A stretch of 64,000 nucleotides of DNA from Lunularia cruciata (taxonomy: Eukaryota > Streptophyta > Marchantiopsida > Lunulariales > Lunulariaceae): NCBI GenBank assembly GCA_948567375.1, contig OX419761.1:10232501-10296500 (forward strand). Direction: 5' to 3'. Positions within the stretch are counted from its first letter, which is position 1. Each line of letters opens with the position of its first letter. Position numbers and translations under genes: made by a program. The notes under the pieces were generated by a model, which was not told the DNA's origin, did not search any database, and saw nothing but the letters and a program-made list of their open reading frames with translations. Below are positions 46,711-58,075 of the stretch, piece after piece.

Positions 46711-48041
46711 TGAAGGATGAAGCTTTGTATTTCTCTTGTATTTCTCTGGTCCTTGGAACATTGCAAATAGTCACTTTGCTCTTGTATGTGGAAAAATGCA
46801 CATTAAAGGTTAGCAATTGGATCTTAGCCTTCTCCAATTCCTCTTGAATTCTCACTACATCCTTATCTTTGGCCTTCAATTTGCTCTTTGTACCTCCTAT
46901 TGCTTACCTTTGGCCTCAAGAAAAAGTGCTCTTAATTCACTTTGCAAATTCTTCAAATTTTCTTGCATTCTCTATTTATTCTACAAGAAGCAAAGTGTTC
47001 TACCTCCTTGTCTCAAAAAATTTCCTATACTATCACATTTGTCTTCTTTGCTTCCTTGTACAAGTTCTGTACCTTCTTCATCTCCTCTTATGCCTTGATC
47101 TACTTTGCCCATAACAAGTATGAGTTATTATTTAAGAACTCATACTTGTACTTGTAGTCTTCAAACAAGAGAGATGTACTTGTTGATATCTTTGCGAGAG
47201 TCTTGATATGTTGCCAAGATCTTCATTAGCTCCAAGACCGGCCCCACTCCTTTGGTACCTCTACCAAATGTATAATACATTGGTATCCCCTGGGTATAGG
47301 AGCTTTGTGTTCGTGGGACAGTCCTCTACTTACCATTGTCTATACTACCTCCAAAGTTTCTTCGTCTTCATCTTTGATGTTTATCCTATCTTCTTCTTGA
47401 CCTTTGGGTTGTTCGGGCTCTTCTTCTTTGTCCTCCCTCTCATCTTCTACCTTTGTTCTAGAGTGTCTTGCTTCTTGATTATAGTTGTGGTGCTCTTTGG
47501 CATGTAGTGTACCTTTGGAGTTAGTCATTCCTTTGCTCCTCCTAGTTTTTGGCTGGCTAATCTTCCTATGCACTCTATCCTTCCTTGTTTGGTGCAAGTT
47601 GTGCATCTTTGTACTGGTCCGCTTCTTTGATCTTGGATGATGACTATTATTAGGTGAGGGAGGTCTCTTCTTCCTCCTCTTCACTCCCTATGTCTTTGGT
47701 GGCTTCCTCCTCCAAAGATATATCAATGACATGTTTACTCTTCCTTGGCTCTTTGCTTGTCCCTAAGATCTTGCAAGTGCAAACTTCTTCTTCTTTATTG
47801 TAGTCATTCTCACTTCATCTACCTTCCAAAATTTCCACATTTTCCTATACTCCTCCATTTGCAAGGTGGTATTTTTGTATGAATACCTTCCTTTTGGGCT
47901 GTGAAGTGAAGTAGCTCATTGGGTGCCAATGGCTAGGGAATTTCTTCCTCTCTGCCTTGGTTAAGAGGTCCATGTAAAATTGGATGGTAAAGGGTACAAG
48001 GTAGGTTACTCCACCACTTCTTCCAACTCCTTGGGTTTTGG

Positions 48042-48076
48042 GTTTAGGGCTTAGGGTTAGAACCCTAAACCCTAAA
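48042..48076. repeat. Short interstitial telomere-like inverted repeat
   Basis: TTTAGGG-type units meet CCCTAAA-type units head to head around 'gttagaac'. The 35-bp stretch is close to a palindrome. Confidence 0.8.
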
Positions 48077-48900
48077 ATAATCTACACATAGAACATATGT
48101 GCCCAATTCATTGGTTCACCTTGGTATATGTACTCAAAGAAGATGGCTTGGTTGTTGTTCTAATGGTGCTTTTCTTTGGCTTGAACTTCATAATTGCATC
48201 TACAATGGCCCTTTGGGCTAGGTCTTTGTAACTTCACACTCTCTACTAATTTTTAGATCTTGGGTCCTCAAAAGAGGCAATAAGGGTTCTCTTTAATGCA
48301 TCACCTAGTCTGGTGTATTGGATATTGATGGTCATTGCACCATGCTACAGATTATACGGGGCCAAGAACATTCTTCCAATTATCCTCTATCCATGCAAAT
48401 AGGTTTCCTTGGGGGTCTCATGGCTCCTTCTCTTCTTGATGTCTCGTCTCTTGGATGATAAAGGTATTGCTTAATTCCCAATTCTGGAGCAAGAAGGTGA
48501 GGCACTAGCTTTGGATCACTTCTAGTTTTTCAATACACCACCCACTTATTGAGGACAAGGGCTTGGAGGATATTACAAGGATATTCTTCCTTTACTTTGG
48601 TATGAAGACTATATTTTCTTATCAAAGGTAGTCTAGATACAAAGGTAGAGGTTCAAAAACTATGAAGGCGGTAAAGAACTATGAAGGCTTGTTAAAACTT
48701 GAAATTTCTGACCTCACTTAGATATGAGATTGAAATCAATTGGAAAAAAAAGTGGAAATGATCAATGTGCACTTGGTTTGACAGCCAAATTTTTAAGTAA
48801 TCATTCTTCAATGGCCAACTATTCAATGAGCCATCACTCTCTATATATTGAAGCCCTTTACTAAATCCAAATTGTCTTTGGCTGTAGTTCTTTAGCTAGG

Positions 48901-49550
48901 TTGCAGTGCATTCAAATTGATGTATGTCCTTTGGGTTATAGATCTTTTGGGTTGAAGGTCTTTGAATCCAAAGGTCTTTTGTAGGTGTGTTCTTTTGCCC
49001 CAACCATCCTTCAAACTTGTCTCCTTGGGCATTCTTCCTTTAGAGGACCTTTGGCTTTGTACTTGTTCCTTTGTTCCTTTGCATGAAAATACACAACTCC
49101 AAAGGAAACTCCAACTAAGGAGTTTTCCTTCCTAAACAATAAATTATTCTGCTATACCATTACAAACAAGAGTGAAATTAATAAATAAAATTTTTGTCAA
49201 TATGTGTGTATCACATCATTGTTGCAAACTATTCATTTAGAGTATATAATGAGCATGTATTATCATTATAAAGAGGAGCTCCATATATTTTACATTAATT
49301 TGAAATATACAAATTGTCATATTACACATTTTTTCATATATGTTCTTGTACTAAAATTTTATTTATTTATGGTACTTGTGTGAAGCACAAATGTGAAGGT
49401 TTGTCTAAAAGTGCTATAATTATTCAACCATGGACCATAGTCCTACTTACACTATTAAAAAATGCAAAGTTGATATAGTTCTTACTTAGCTAGAACAAAG
49501 ATCAAGTTAAATCAACTCCTTACATAATCTTCTCTACCCATACCAAATAT
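48901..49550. other. Gene-free spacer
   Basis: Retroelement-like CT-rich text to about 49140, then AT-rich sequence. No gene is supported. Confidence 0.4.
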
Positions 49551-49872
49551 GGGATGGCCAAATCTATACTAAAGCAAACCAAAGAAATTTTGAGTGTAAA
49601 ACACCCAATTTTATAGTTAGGAACCAACATTGCATGTGTAGAGAGAATTTATTTAAATTGAAAAGTATGAATGTATGGGAATACTTGGTTGCAACACAAA
49701 AATTTATGGGATGGCCAAAACTATCTATGGGATGGCCAAAACCAAAGAAAAACTGAATGTGAAACACCCAATATGAAACACAATGTGTTCGTTCTACACA
49801 TTGCATGTGTAGAGAGAGCTTAAATTCAAAACGTAAATGCATGGGAATACTTAGTTGCAACAAAAAATTTAC
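49551..49872 (+). repeat. ~178-bp tandem repeat, two diverged units
   Basis: Units 49551-49707 and 49729-49872 both start 'gggatggccaaa', hold 'cattgcatgtgtagagaga' and 'gggaatactt.gttgcaac', and end 'aaaattta'. A third partial start ('tgggatggcc') lies between them. Confidence 0.88.
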
Positions 49873-52800
49873 CACTTCCTTTTACTTTGGATTTGGTAGT
49901 GCAAACCATACTACAAATTTATCTCTACATATTTTTCCAAGTGCAAAATTCTTTACTTTGGATTCAAGTGCTTTTATAATCACAAAAAAATGATTTAAAA
50001 GTGTGTCACAATTTGAGGTACCTTGCTTACATCATAACAATCTACATCCTAGAGCAAACTCTTTGATACTTATCTACCATAAATGTAAAAATTATGAACA
50101 ATACACCTCAATGAGTGAATTCATCCATATAAGACAAACATATGTATTAAATTAAAAGAAACTTATAAATTTTATCCACCCTAACAAAAGGAATTCATAT
50201 AAGTATTAAGACATATTAGAGGAAAAGATGTCTTTACCTAGCTCTTAACTCTAATCTTGGCTCTAAGGATCTCAAAACTAGAGTGCCTAAATCTTATGTA
50301 TAATACCAAAACTTAAACAATTACAAGGACTCTACCAAATTGATGATTATTATTAAAAAAATTCTCCCACTTATTTATTGAGAGCTCCCTTTTGGTCTAT
50401 CTTTTCAGCATCTGATCTAAGTGCTCCCTTATATCAATCTGAGGTTGCTAAAGTGAAACTTCTATGCATGTATTAATAGTAACATCATATAATAACACAC
50501 ATCTAATTATCAAATTTGGATCAACCTCTGTAAGCTAATGCTAAATTTCATTCAATTTTCACTTAGAAAAACTCCAATAGAAATGCGATAGGTATCTTAA
50601 AAAATTTTCTTTCAAACTTGTCATCATTCATTCATCAAATTTAGAATTTTCCTTCTAGTAAGTTATAATAATTTCCAACTTTGCAATTGTAGTCCAAAGT
50701 TACCATGCCAAGTTCCAAACTAAAGGTACTAAACTTTGCATTTGACCTATTTACTTCATCATAAATGATATCACTCAACTTCTGATTTTGCAATTCTTGT
50801 TAACATAAAGTTAATTTACAATATTAATTTTGATCTGTAACTTCTAATTTTAAGCTTTCTCAAATACAAATTTACTCAGAGTTTCTACTTAAAATTTTAA
50901 CTTATAAATTTTACTATCTACTTGAACCAAAAAATTCTTAATTTGTAAATAGATATAGAAAAAAAAAAGATAGCCATAACTACCTCAATACCTAGATTAG
51001 AAGCAAATTTTTAATTCTCCAAGCATATTCATTGTCAACATGATCAAACTAGAAGAGTAATACTTGTCTAGTTACTAGCCAAACTTGTAAGAAGAGTTAT
51101 CTTTTAACATGTTTTGGCATAAATCATAATCAAGGATAATAAATATTCTTCTCCAAGCATATTCATTGTCAACATGATCAAACTAGAAGAGTAACACCTG
51201 TCTAGTTACTAGCCAAACTTGTAAGAAGAGTTATTTTTTAACATATTTTGGCATAAATTATAATCAAGGATAATAAATATTCTTCCTTTTCCAAAAAAAT
51301 TGGATTGCTATACAATGAATATGAAATACATGTTCCAAATCTTCTTACTTTTGCTTTGCTCAATTGCAAGAGCACATGATCTCACTCTTCTACATAGATC
51401 CTAGTTCATTTTGGAGTGAATAAATCTACCTATCTCTTTCAACTTCCTTCATGGTCAAATATAGCTTAGTAAGTTTTTATCTATACTTTTGCTAATGTGT
51501 AGTTGCTAAAAGAACAAGGCTTCAAGCCAAATAGGTCTTCTCCAACATATCACAAGTCTATAAGAAACGCTACCAAGTACCTTTTAGGAAGGTTATTGGA
51601 TAACCTGCATGTAAATAGATTTCAAGGAACTTATTAAATATTCTTGTATGAAAAATCCTAGGTCTTAGTTGGAATATAACTAGAATATTTCAGTGAATTA
51701 TATAATTAAATTATACTAAATTATATGGTAAATATTTTACAATCTGAATTTAAATAAGTAGCAATTTTGGTGATGAAAAATAATTTTTTCCTATCATTCA
51801 TGATAAGAAGATGTACCAATAAAATGAAGGTTATAAGGACTATTTTTGAAGGATTGGAAAAATAGCAATTGTTCTTGCTTGGGAATTGATCAATGGAAAG
51901 GATAGATGATATAATCCAAGTACATATCTATATGTTTGTAAATTATCTTTGTGGAGTATCAATCTATAAAAGAAGGTTTATTTGCTTTCTTAGGCATAAG
52001 TCTTGGAAAGTCTCTAGCCAATATACATTGGGGTCAATTACTCATATCTAAGTGCATAGTCATAAGATATAAAGAAAAGCAAACTTTGTATTGATCTAGT
52101 ATGGTCATTAAATAAGGGTTTTCTGGATTATTTATCATACTTTTTCAAGCAAACTATTCTTAATTGTACAAGAATCAAAATTTGCAATGGTTATTACATG
52201 CTTAGAGGGATTTAAAAGAACTACATACTCTTTTGTTAAATTTAGGATAGATGATTTATAAATATGTTATCATGTTGATAAATAGGCATAGATCAAAGGG
52301 ATCATTTACTTGACATAAGGATATGGGTAATACTATAATACATAGGCTTGTTCTTTCTTGTTACACCTTTACTGCTATGCTAGATAATCACATTCATTAT
52401 ATGACAAGTCAATATTTCACGTTTTCATAATATATTACTGTTAATTTTTTTTCAGATTTTAAGATTCTTTAATGGCAAGTCTTAAATTTAAAAAAAATTA
52501 TTTATTGTAAAGTATATTGCATAGAAGTAAACTTTACTAGATTTTAGTGAGCATGATAATGATTCAAAGTACAAGACTCAAGAGCTTCTAATAACTTGAT
52601 TTAATAGAAATTATGTACGGATATGTGAAATTTTTTTATATTTAGATGAGGATGAACCAAGCAATGTTATAATATGTCATGTGAGAATATTATTTGCATC
52701 AAAAGCTAATCATAAAGAAGTAAACTTTGTGGCTATTGATAGTTCAATGGACCTATGTATGAGGGGATAATTTTGAGCAAGACCTATTTATGAATTACTA

Positions 52801-54296
52801 TTTATGATGCAGCACTTGTATGTAGATTTAGATAAATTGCACACTTTACATTAAAACATTGCAATAGTACCAAAATGAGAATAACATGCATAGATGATGG
52901 ACATATTATTAGCTTATATTCAATGATCAAAAGAGGATCAATTTTAATTGTTTCAATGTGAATTTCATATCCGTAATAATGATCTCTTAAGCAAGATAAT
53001 TGAAATTGATGTACAAGACATGCTTATGGAAGTCAAAGATATAGAGTTTGCTAGGTTGTAGGTAAAATTGATAGTAGGGTAGGAAAACTTAGAATATAAT
53101 AGATAGGAGTAAATATGGATTAAAAATAATTATTGACCACTTACCATTCTCAAACATAAAGGAAAGTAATATAAAATAGTATATTAGGTTCTAACAAATT
53201 CAATTTATGTAGATATTCAAGTTTTCAAACTTGAGAATAAATGGGATATGGTAGTTTTGTTTTTTGGTTGTCTTTTTGTAACATTTGAAGAATTAACAAT
53301 AATCTCTTTATTATAAAGATTTTTGAAGGAATTATTTAAGGTGGATGGTCATTTCATATGCAAGATATTGCACATACATAAGATAGAATGTAGGTTTTAC
53401 TTCTTATTAATGGATGTAAATGATCTTTATCATTGAGGTACTTTTGATATATTTTTGGCTAGGTTATACAACTTGTACATGGTGTAAAGTAAAGTCCAAC
53501 TTTCTTGTTGATTTGTGTTATTGTTATTTGTATTGGAGTGTACTTGTTTGGTTATTGGAATAATAAGTCTTTGAATGAATATGAATTGGAGATTGAAATA
53601 TATTTGTTCAATGAAATGACAAGGCTTTAAATGAATAAAATGACAAGCCTTTAAATGAATAGGTATCGGAGATTGATATGTGACTTACTGAATTGCCTTT
53701 GATTGTCAATATCAATGTGTAAGCAAGAATCGGATTTCAAGCAAGTAGTTCTTAGTTTCTCCTAAATTTAATTGTAATATACAATGAGATATCCAGCTTC
53801 AAGGAGAGGTTCTTTAGAGTATAGAATGCTTAGGTGAGAATTAATGAATGTAAGACAGATTATAACCAAGTTCTCTTATTTAGGAATTACTCTTAAACGA
53901 GCTACAATTTGGTTTTGCAATACAATAAGAGATTGAGTCATTAAAAAAAACTTAAAATTAACAATTTGCATGAAGAGGTACATTTGGAAGTAATTTGCAC
54001 ATATTGTTATATTAGTTGTATTGTATCTAACTCTGAAGTTAATAATCTCAAGAGGAACTAATGGTTAGACTTTGCACCTTGGATTCATAAATTTTTTTTC
54101 ATACATGACTTTGGACAAAACACACGTAAGATAAGGTGTATAATCAGCCTTTGGTTCGACTATGCATAGTCATATGTTTCTTGCATCTCCGTAACTACTT
54201 ACCAATGTATCTAAGAAATGTTTATTAGAATCTTTCTCTCCTAGATTTATTCGGATTTAATGGAAAATCCCACAATAATAGCTATGAGCTCATCCC
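49873..54296. other. AT-rich gene-free region
   Basis: 4.4 kb without a supported gene. Text near 52600-53110 looks like an old decayed coding sequence, but no domain can be named. A 134-bp tandem duplication is listed separately. Confidence 0.45.
51016..51283 (+). repeat. 134-bp tandem duplication
   Basis: Two adjacent units (51016-51149, 51150-51283), nearly identical, each beginning 'tctccaagcatattcattg' and ending 'ataataaatattc'. Confidence 0.93.
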
Positions 54297-54640
54297 ACTT
54301 GTATGAGTTCCTTTTTTTTTTATAGTAATTAAGATATTTCTTTAGTAATTAATAATACGTTAGCATCTTCTTGCTGGATTATTTTTCTCCATATTCAAAG
54401 TATATATCTCCTTAGTTCTCACCAATACACTAACGATACACAATGTATATCCAAGATGAAACTGAGCATTTGAAGATGTTAAGGCAGAATAATAGATAGA
54501 ATCTTCATTAGAATGATTTCTTTTGACATAAAATACAATCCATATTGTAAAATAATAATAGTTTTTTTTTGAAGATTCCAGAAGGACAAAATAGACCATC
54601 TCCGGAACTACAGTTGGAAGAAAAAGGAACTCATACAAGT
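54297..54640. mobile_element. Inverted-repeat element, MITE-like (344 bp)
   Basis: A 20-bp perfect terminal inverted repeat: ACTTGTATGAGTTCCTTTTT at 54297-54316 and its complement at 54621-54640. The interior has no transposase. Length and structure suit a MITE, but no target-site duplication is evident, so a chance or recombination-made foldback remains possible. Confidence 0.6.
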
Positions 54641-56762
54641 ATTTTTTATAGGAAATTAAATTTTTTTTATCGTATGGACATTATGTGAGAAGATAATGTT
54701 TTAATAACTAAAGAAGATGCGTGCAAGTTCCTTGAATTAAAAGGTTTCAGGATACATTAGCCTATATTATTTTCGAAGGAATGGTAAAACTGTAACGAAT
54801 GACATTGTCTCATGAGAAATATTTTAATGAAATATTATAGCGCCGAAAGAAACTTAGAAAAAGGAAGAATGGCAAGAATGGCAAGAATGTTATAATGACA
54901 AGAAATCTTTAAAAGAAAGTAAGTGCTCACATAAAATCAAAACTAGAAACAATTTAGTAGAAAAGTTCTCACATGAGAATCTTAGTTGTCCCAGGTGTTT
55001 AAATTAATAATGTAATAGTTGTAAATGGACCTCTGTGCAAGATACTCTGTACTCCTACTGAATAGCTAGACCATGCATAGGATAAATGGAACTGCTTTCA
55101 TAAAAGCTGAGAACTACATTATAAGCACAATGAGACACCAAATGCACTGGAAGTTGAAGAGAAGTACATATTCACATGCTGTAAGACAAAAATGATCAAG
55201 GTCGGTGATACTTTCCAAGTAGAAAACATATAGATATGGTTGACGGCGTAGCCCTCATGTGAAACGGCTAGCACTCTTGTAAATATTACCCAATTTGTGA
55301 CTTTAGACCAGAACCATAACACAACAATATATTTTCTTTTTGGCTGTCTGACAGAAGGTAAAACTTCAAATGACTTTTGGAGAAGTGACCTGGAAAATTT
55401 TTTTCTCCCATAAAGTCTCAGTGGACGTAAATCTCTTCTACCTGGTAAGACGCCACGGCTAAAGTCACCTTTGCGTCCTCTACGAGGTTTCCTGTTTGCA
55501 GTACAGTAGCAGCTTTGCCACTACTGTACGAAGAAAACAAAATCTCTACCTGGTTATAGTGATTGGGTGGATGACTGCGTGAAGTTGGTGGCTATGACAT
55601 ACTGTCCAAGTCACCCCTTGCACGCCAGCCAAAGTCCTGCACCGCATTTCACGATGACGCGTAAGCTCCTTCTTGCTGTGCATGACACTTTTCACGCTTC
55701 CCGTGTCACCACGTGTCTCACTGATATCCCTGTACAATGTGCGGAGCTATTTCCCGAACGGAACAAAATAAGACTAAAAAACACCTGGGTTGGTTTCAGG
55801 AAACCGAGGATTACTGTCCTCCGGGTACAGGATAGTTTGACGATTGCGGTTTGAAATGAGGTGAAACTCGACTAGATTACTGAGACATTCACTTGGATTC
55901 AGGATTTTTCCAGCTGGAAAGTTGCCAGCTTGATGCTGTGCGAGGAAGCCACTACTCAGGTACGGCCGGTGATCCCATGTAAAACGTTCCGGCAGATTTT
56001 GAGAATTTTCAGTTCAACAAACACTCTGTGCTGGGAAAAAGATGGACAACGCTTCCGCAAGAGTCTCGAATATACTGCGAGGAAAGGCCGAATTATTCAC
56101 TCAAATCATCCCGCAAGTTTTTACTCTTGACGAGAATTCCCGAACGTTGAAGTAAACAGTCCGGGACATTCCACATTCGGCGAGCAAGCCGGTAGTGATT
56201 CTCAGAGCAAGCTGGACACTCTCAAGTTTCCGGAATATTCAATGATTCTCACGGAACAGTTCAAATGACTTTACAGTTCAATGACTCGAAAGGTTTCCCA
56301 ATATCTAACGGAAGCTATGAACACTAGCCGAAGGAAGCTAGACGAGGGCTACAGGATCACAGAAATCTCCACATTTTCAAGGGAGTTTGTCCTGCAGCAG
56401 TACACAATTAAACACGTTTCCTGGAAACGATCTTGTACCACTCGCCGTTGGACGTTGGTTCTTGAGGAACGAGTGGCAGGCGAACATCATTATAATGGAG
56501 TTTCGGGAACACAAGCAACCAACTTTAGGTGTACGTGGTCGCTGATTTTCATTCGGATCTGACTGAACTGAACTGAACTGAACTAATTGAGGAGGAGCTG
56601 GAGGGTATAATTGAGCAAGCTCTAGTAATCTGTTGCTGCGGGATTGATTATACTCAAAGTTATTGAGTAGGGAACCGCTTGAGAGTGGCACCTGTTTGAT
56701 CGCTTTGGAGTATTGGATTACTGACTGTGTGAGTGTTCAAGATAGGTACTCGAAGTTCCAGA
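54641..56762. other. Spacer and 5' flank of the LURP-one-related gene
   Basis: No gene is supported. From about 55.4 kb the sequence becomes less AT-rich, as in the other gene islands. A short ACTGA pentamer repeat (about 4.6 units) lies at 56562-56584, 180 bp before the start codon of the downstream gene. Confidence 0.45.
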
Positions 56763-58075
56763 ATGTCGGGGTATATGGGGGCATATGTTGACCCCTATGG
56801 GTACGGGGAGTCCGGTGGACGCATAAACACTGGCCACTCCGGTTACGGCTACTCCGATAGATATGGAAATTCTGGTGGGTGTATCGAAACTGGTAAATAT
56901 GGGAAGCACGGCAAGTATGGGACTTCTGGTGGATGCATCGACACTGGGGAGTATGGAAGGCACGGCAGATATGGGCATTCTGGTGGATGCATTGAAACTG
57001 GAGAGTATGGTGCTGGTGGTAAATATGGCCATTCAGCATTATATGGTGGCAGGTATGGGCACTCCGGTTCTTATGCTGAGCCGGGGGGTTACAATTCTAG
57101 TGGCTATGCGGTTGGAATGGCAAATGCGGCAGTTTCGGTGCCTCCGGTTGTCAGTGCCTCGTTCGTCGTACCTTACATGGCCCAATTTGTCATATCTCAG
57201 AAGATGATGACCCTGAGTTCTGGTAAATTCAACATTACCGATGCCGAAGGGCGGCTGCTGTTCGATGTGGAGAGTAAACTGTTTGGTGTCCATACTAAGC
57301 GTGTCATTCGTGATGCCAAGGGTATTCCCGTGGTGCTTCTTAAGAAAATGGTGAGTTTCACGAGTGTGTGTTCAGCAGATACTATCATACCTAGATGATT
57401 CATCCTATCTTCTTTTGTGTAAAATGTCACCATCGGAGAACAGATACGAAATAGTCTTAGGGTAAAGAACGTTATATGAGTTGTTTTGTGGTTGAGGTCC
57501 TCAAGAGAGTTGGCTGAACTTGATAAGTGTTTATTGTACAGAATGTGACATTGCACGACAGATGGGAAGCATATCGCGGTGATGACTCGCATGACAGCAA
57601 TTTGCTATTCGTCATGAAGAAATCTTCCATCTATCAATTGAGGCCGTCATTCGACATCTACCTTTCAGCAAATACCGCTCTGAAGAGACCAGACTTCACA
57701 CTCAAAGGAGACTTATATCAACATAGCTACACCATCTTCTACCACCACACGCCAATTGCCGAGGTAAGACTTTTTCGTAACATTATTTCGTCTTTATCGC
57801 CATCTGTTTCTTCTAGGATAAACGTTTTAAGCAGCTCCAGCTTATGTTCCATACTGATAATGGGAGATTAGACGTGCAGTTTGTTAACTGAATCTATCAC
57901 GTATATTGTTGTATGTCGTGAGCAGGCTAGTCGCAAGATCAACATGCAGTCAGTATTTGTGGGGAAGGATCAATACGGGGTGACTGTGTTTCCTGGAGTT
58001 GATCATGCGTTTATCGCGGCACTCGTTGTTATCGTAGATCAGGTCCAGCAAGATGACACAGGAAGTAGGAAGTAA
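56763..58075 (+). CDS. LURP-one-related (LOR/tubby-like) protein with Gly/Tyr/Cys repeats
   Basis: Three exons: 56763-57350, 57542-57763 and 57926-58075, joined by two GT-AG introns that both fall between codons; the product is 319 residues. Residues 1-110 are Gly/Tyr-rich with an 18-residue unit (pattern .SGGCI.TG.YG..G.YG) repeated three times, plus partial units. The rest (about 125-310) is a LURP-one-related domain: 'VISQKMMTLSSGKFNITD', 'GRLLFDVESKLF', 'RVIRDAKGIPVVLLKKM', 'LHDRWEAYRGDD', 'SSIYQLRP', then 'YGVTVFPGVDHAFIAALVVI'. LOR proteins share the tubby-like barrel fold and include a defence-induced Arabidopsis member. The specific role here is unknown. The ATG at 56763 is the first in frame; the frame upstream starts only at GTG. 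Confidence 0.88.
56790..57080 (+). repeat. Coding tandem repeat, 54-bp units
   Basis: Within exon 1 of the LOR gene, three successive 54-bp units code 18-residue repeats starting at NSGGCIETG, TSGGCIDTG and HSGGCIETG, flanked by shorter Gly/Tyr units. The units differ mostly at third positions and in a few residues. Confidence 0.9.

Larger units (their letters stand above)
45880..48900 (-). mobile_element. Coiled-coil retroelement of unfamiliar type, copy 2 (decayed)
   Basis: Minus-strand order as in copy 1: a segment at 48010-47885 coding 'YLVPFTIQFYMDLL' and 'SHWHP'; a highly charged Lys/Arg then Glu-rich segment (47684-47340); a coiled-coil segment (47100-46720); a family-B LTR insertion; then further coiled coil to 45880 ('MTMLEEVAQGRITKTKMYE'). 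Shared landmarks with copy 1 are the VPF..FY and SH.HP strings. No polymerase or integrase motif was seen. Function unknown. Confidence 0.55.

Noticed and set aside
56737-57592. Minus-strand frames opposite the LOR gene
   Set aside because: Shadows of the repeat-coding exon; the plus strand has a domain match and correct introns.
57881-58075. Separate small gene starting at 57881
   Set aside because: It starts with TTG; the part from 57926 is the third exon of the LOR gene, with an AG acceptor and matching phase.
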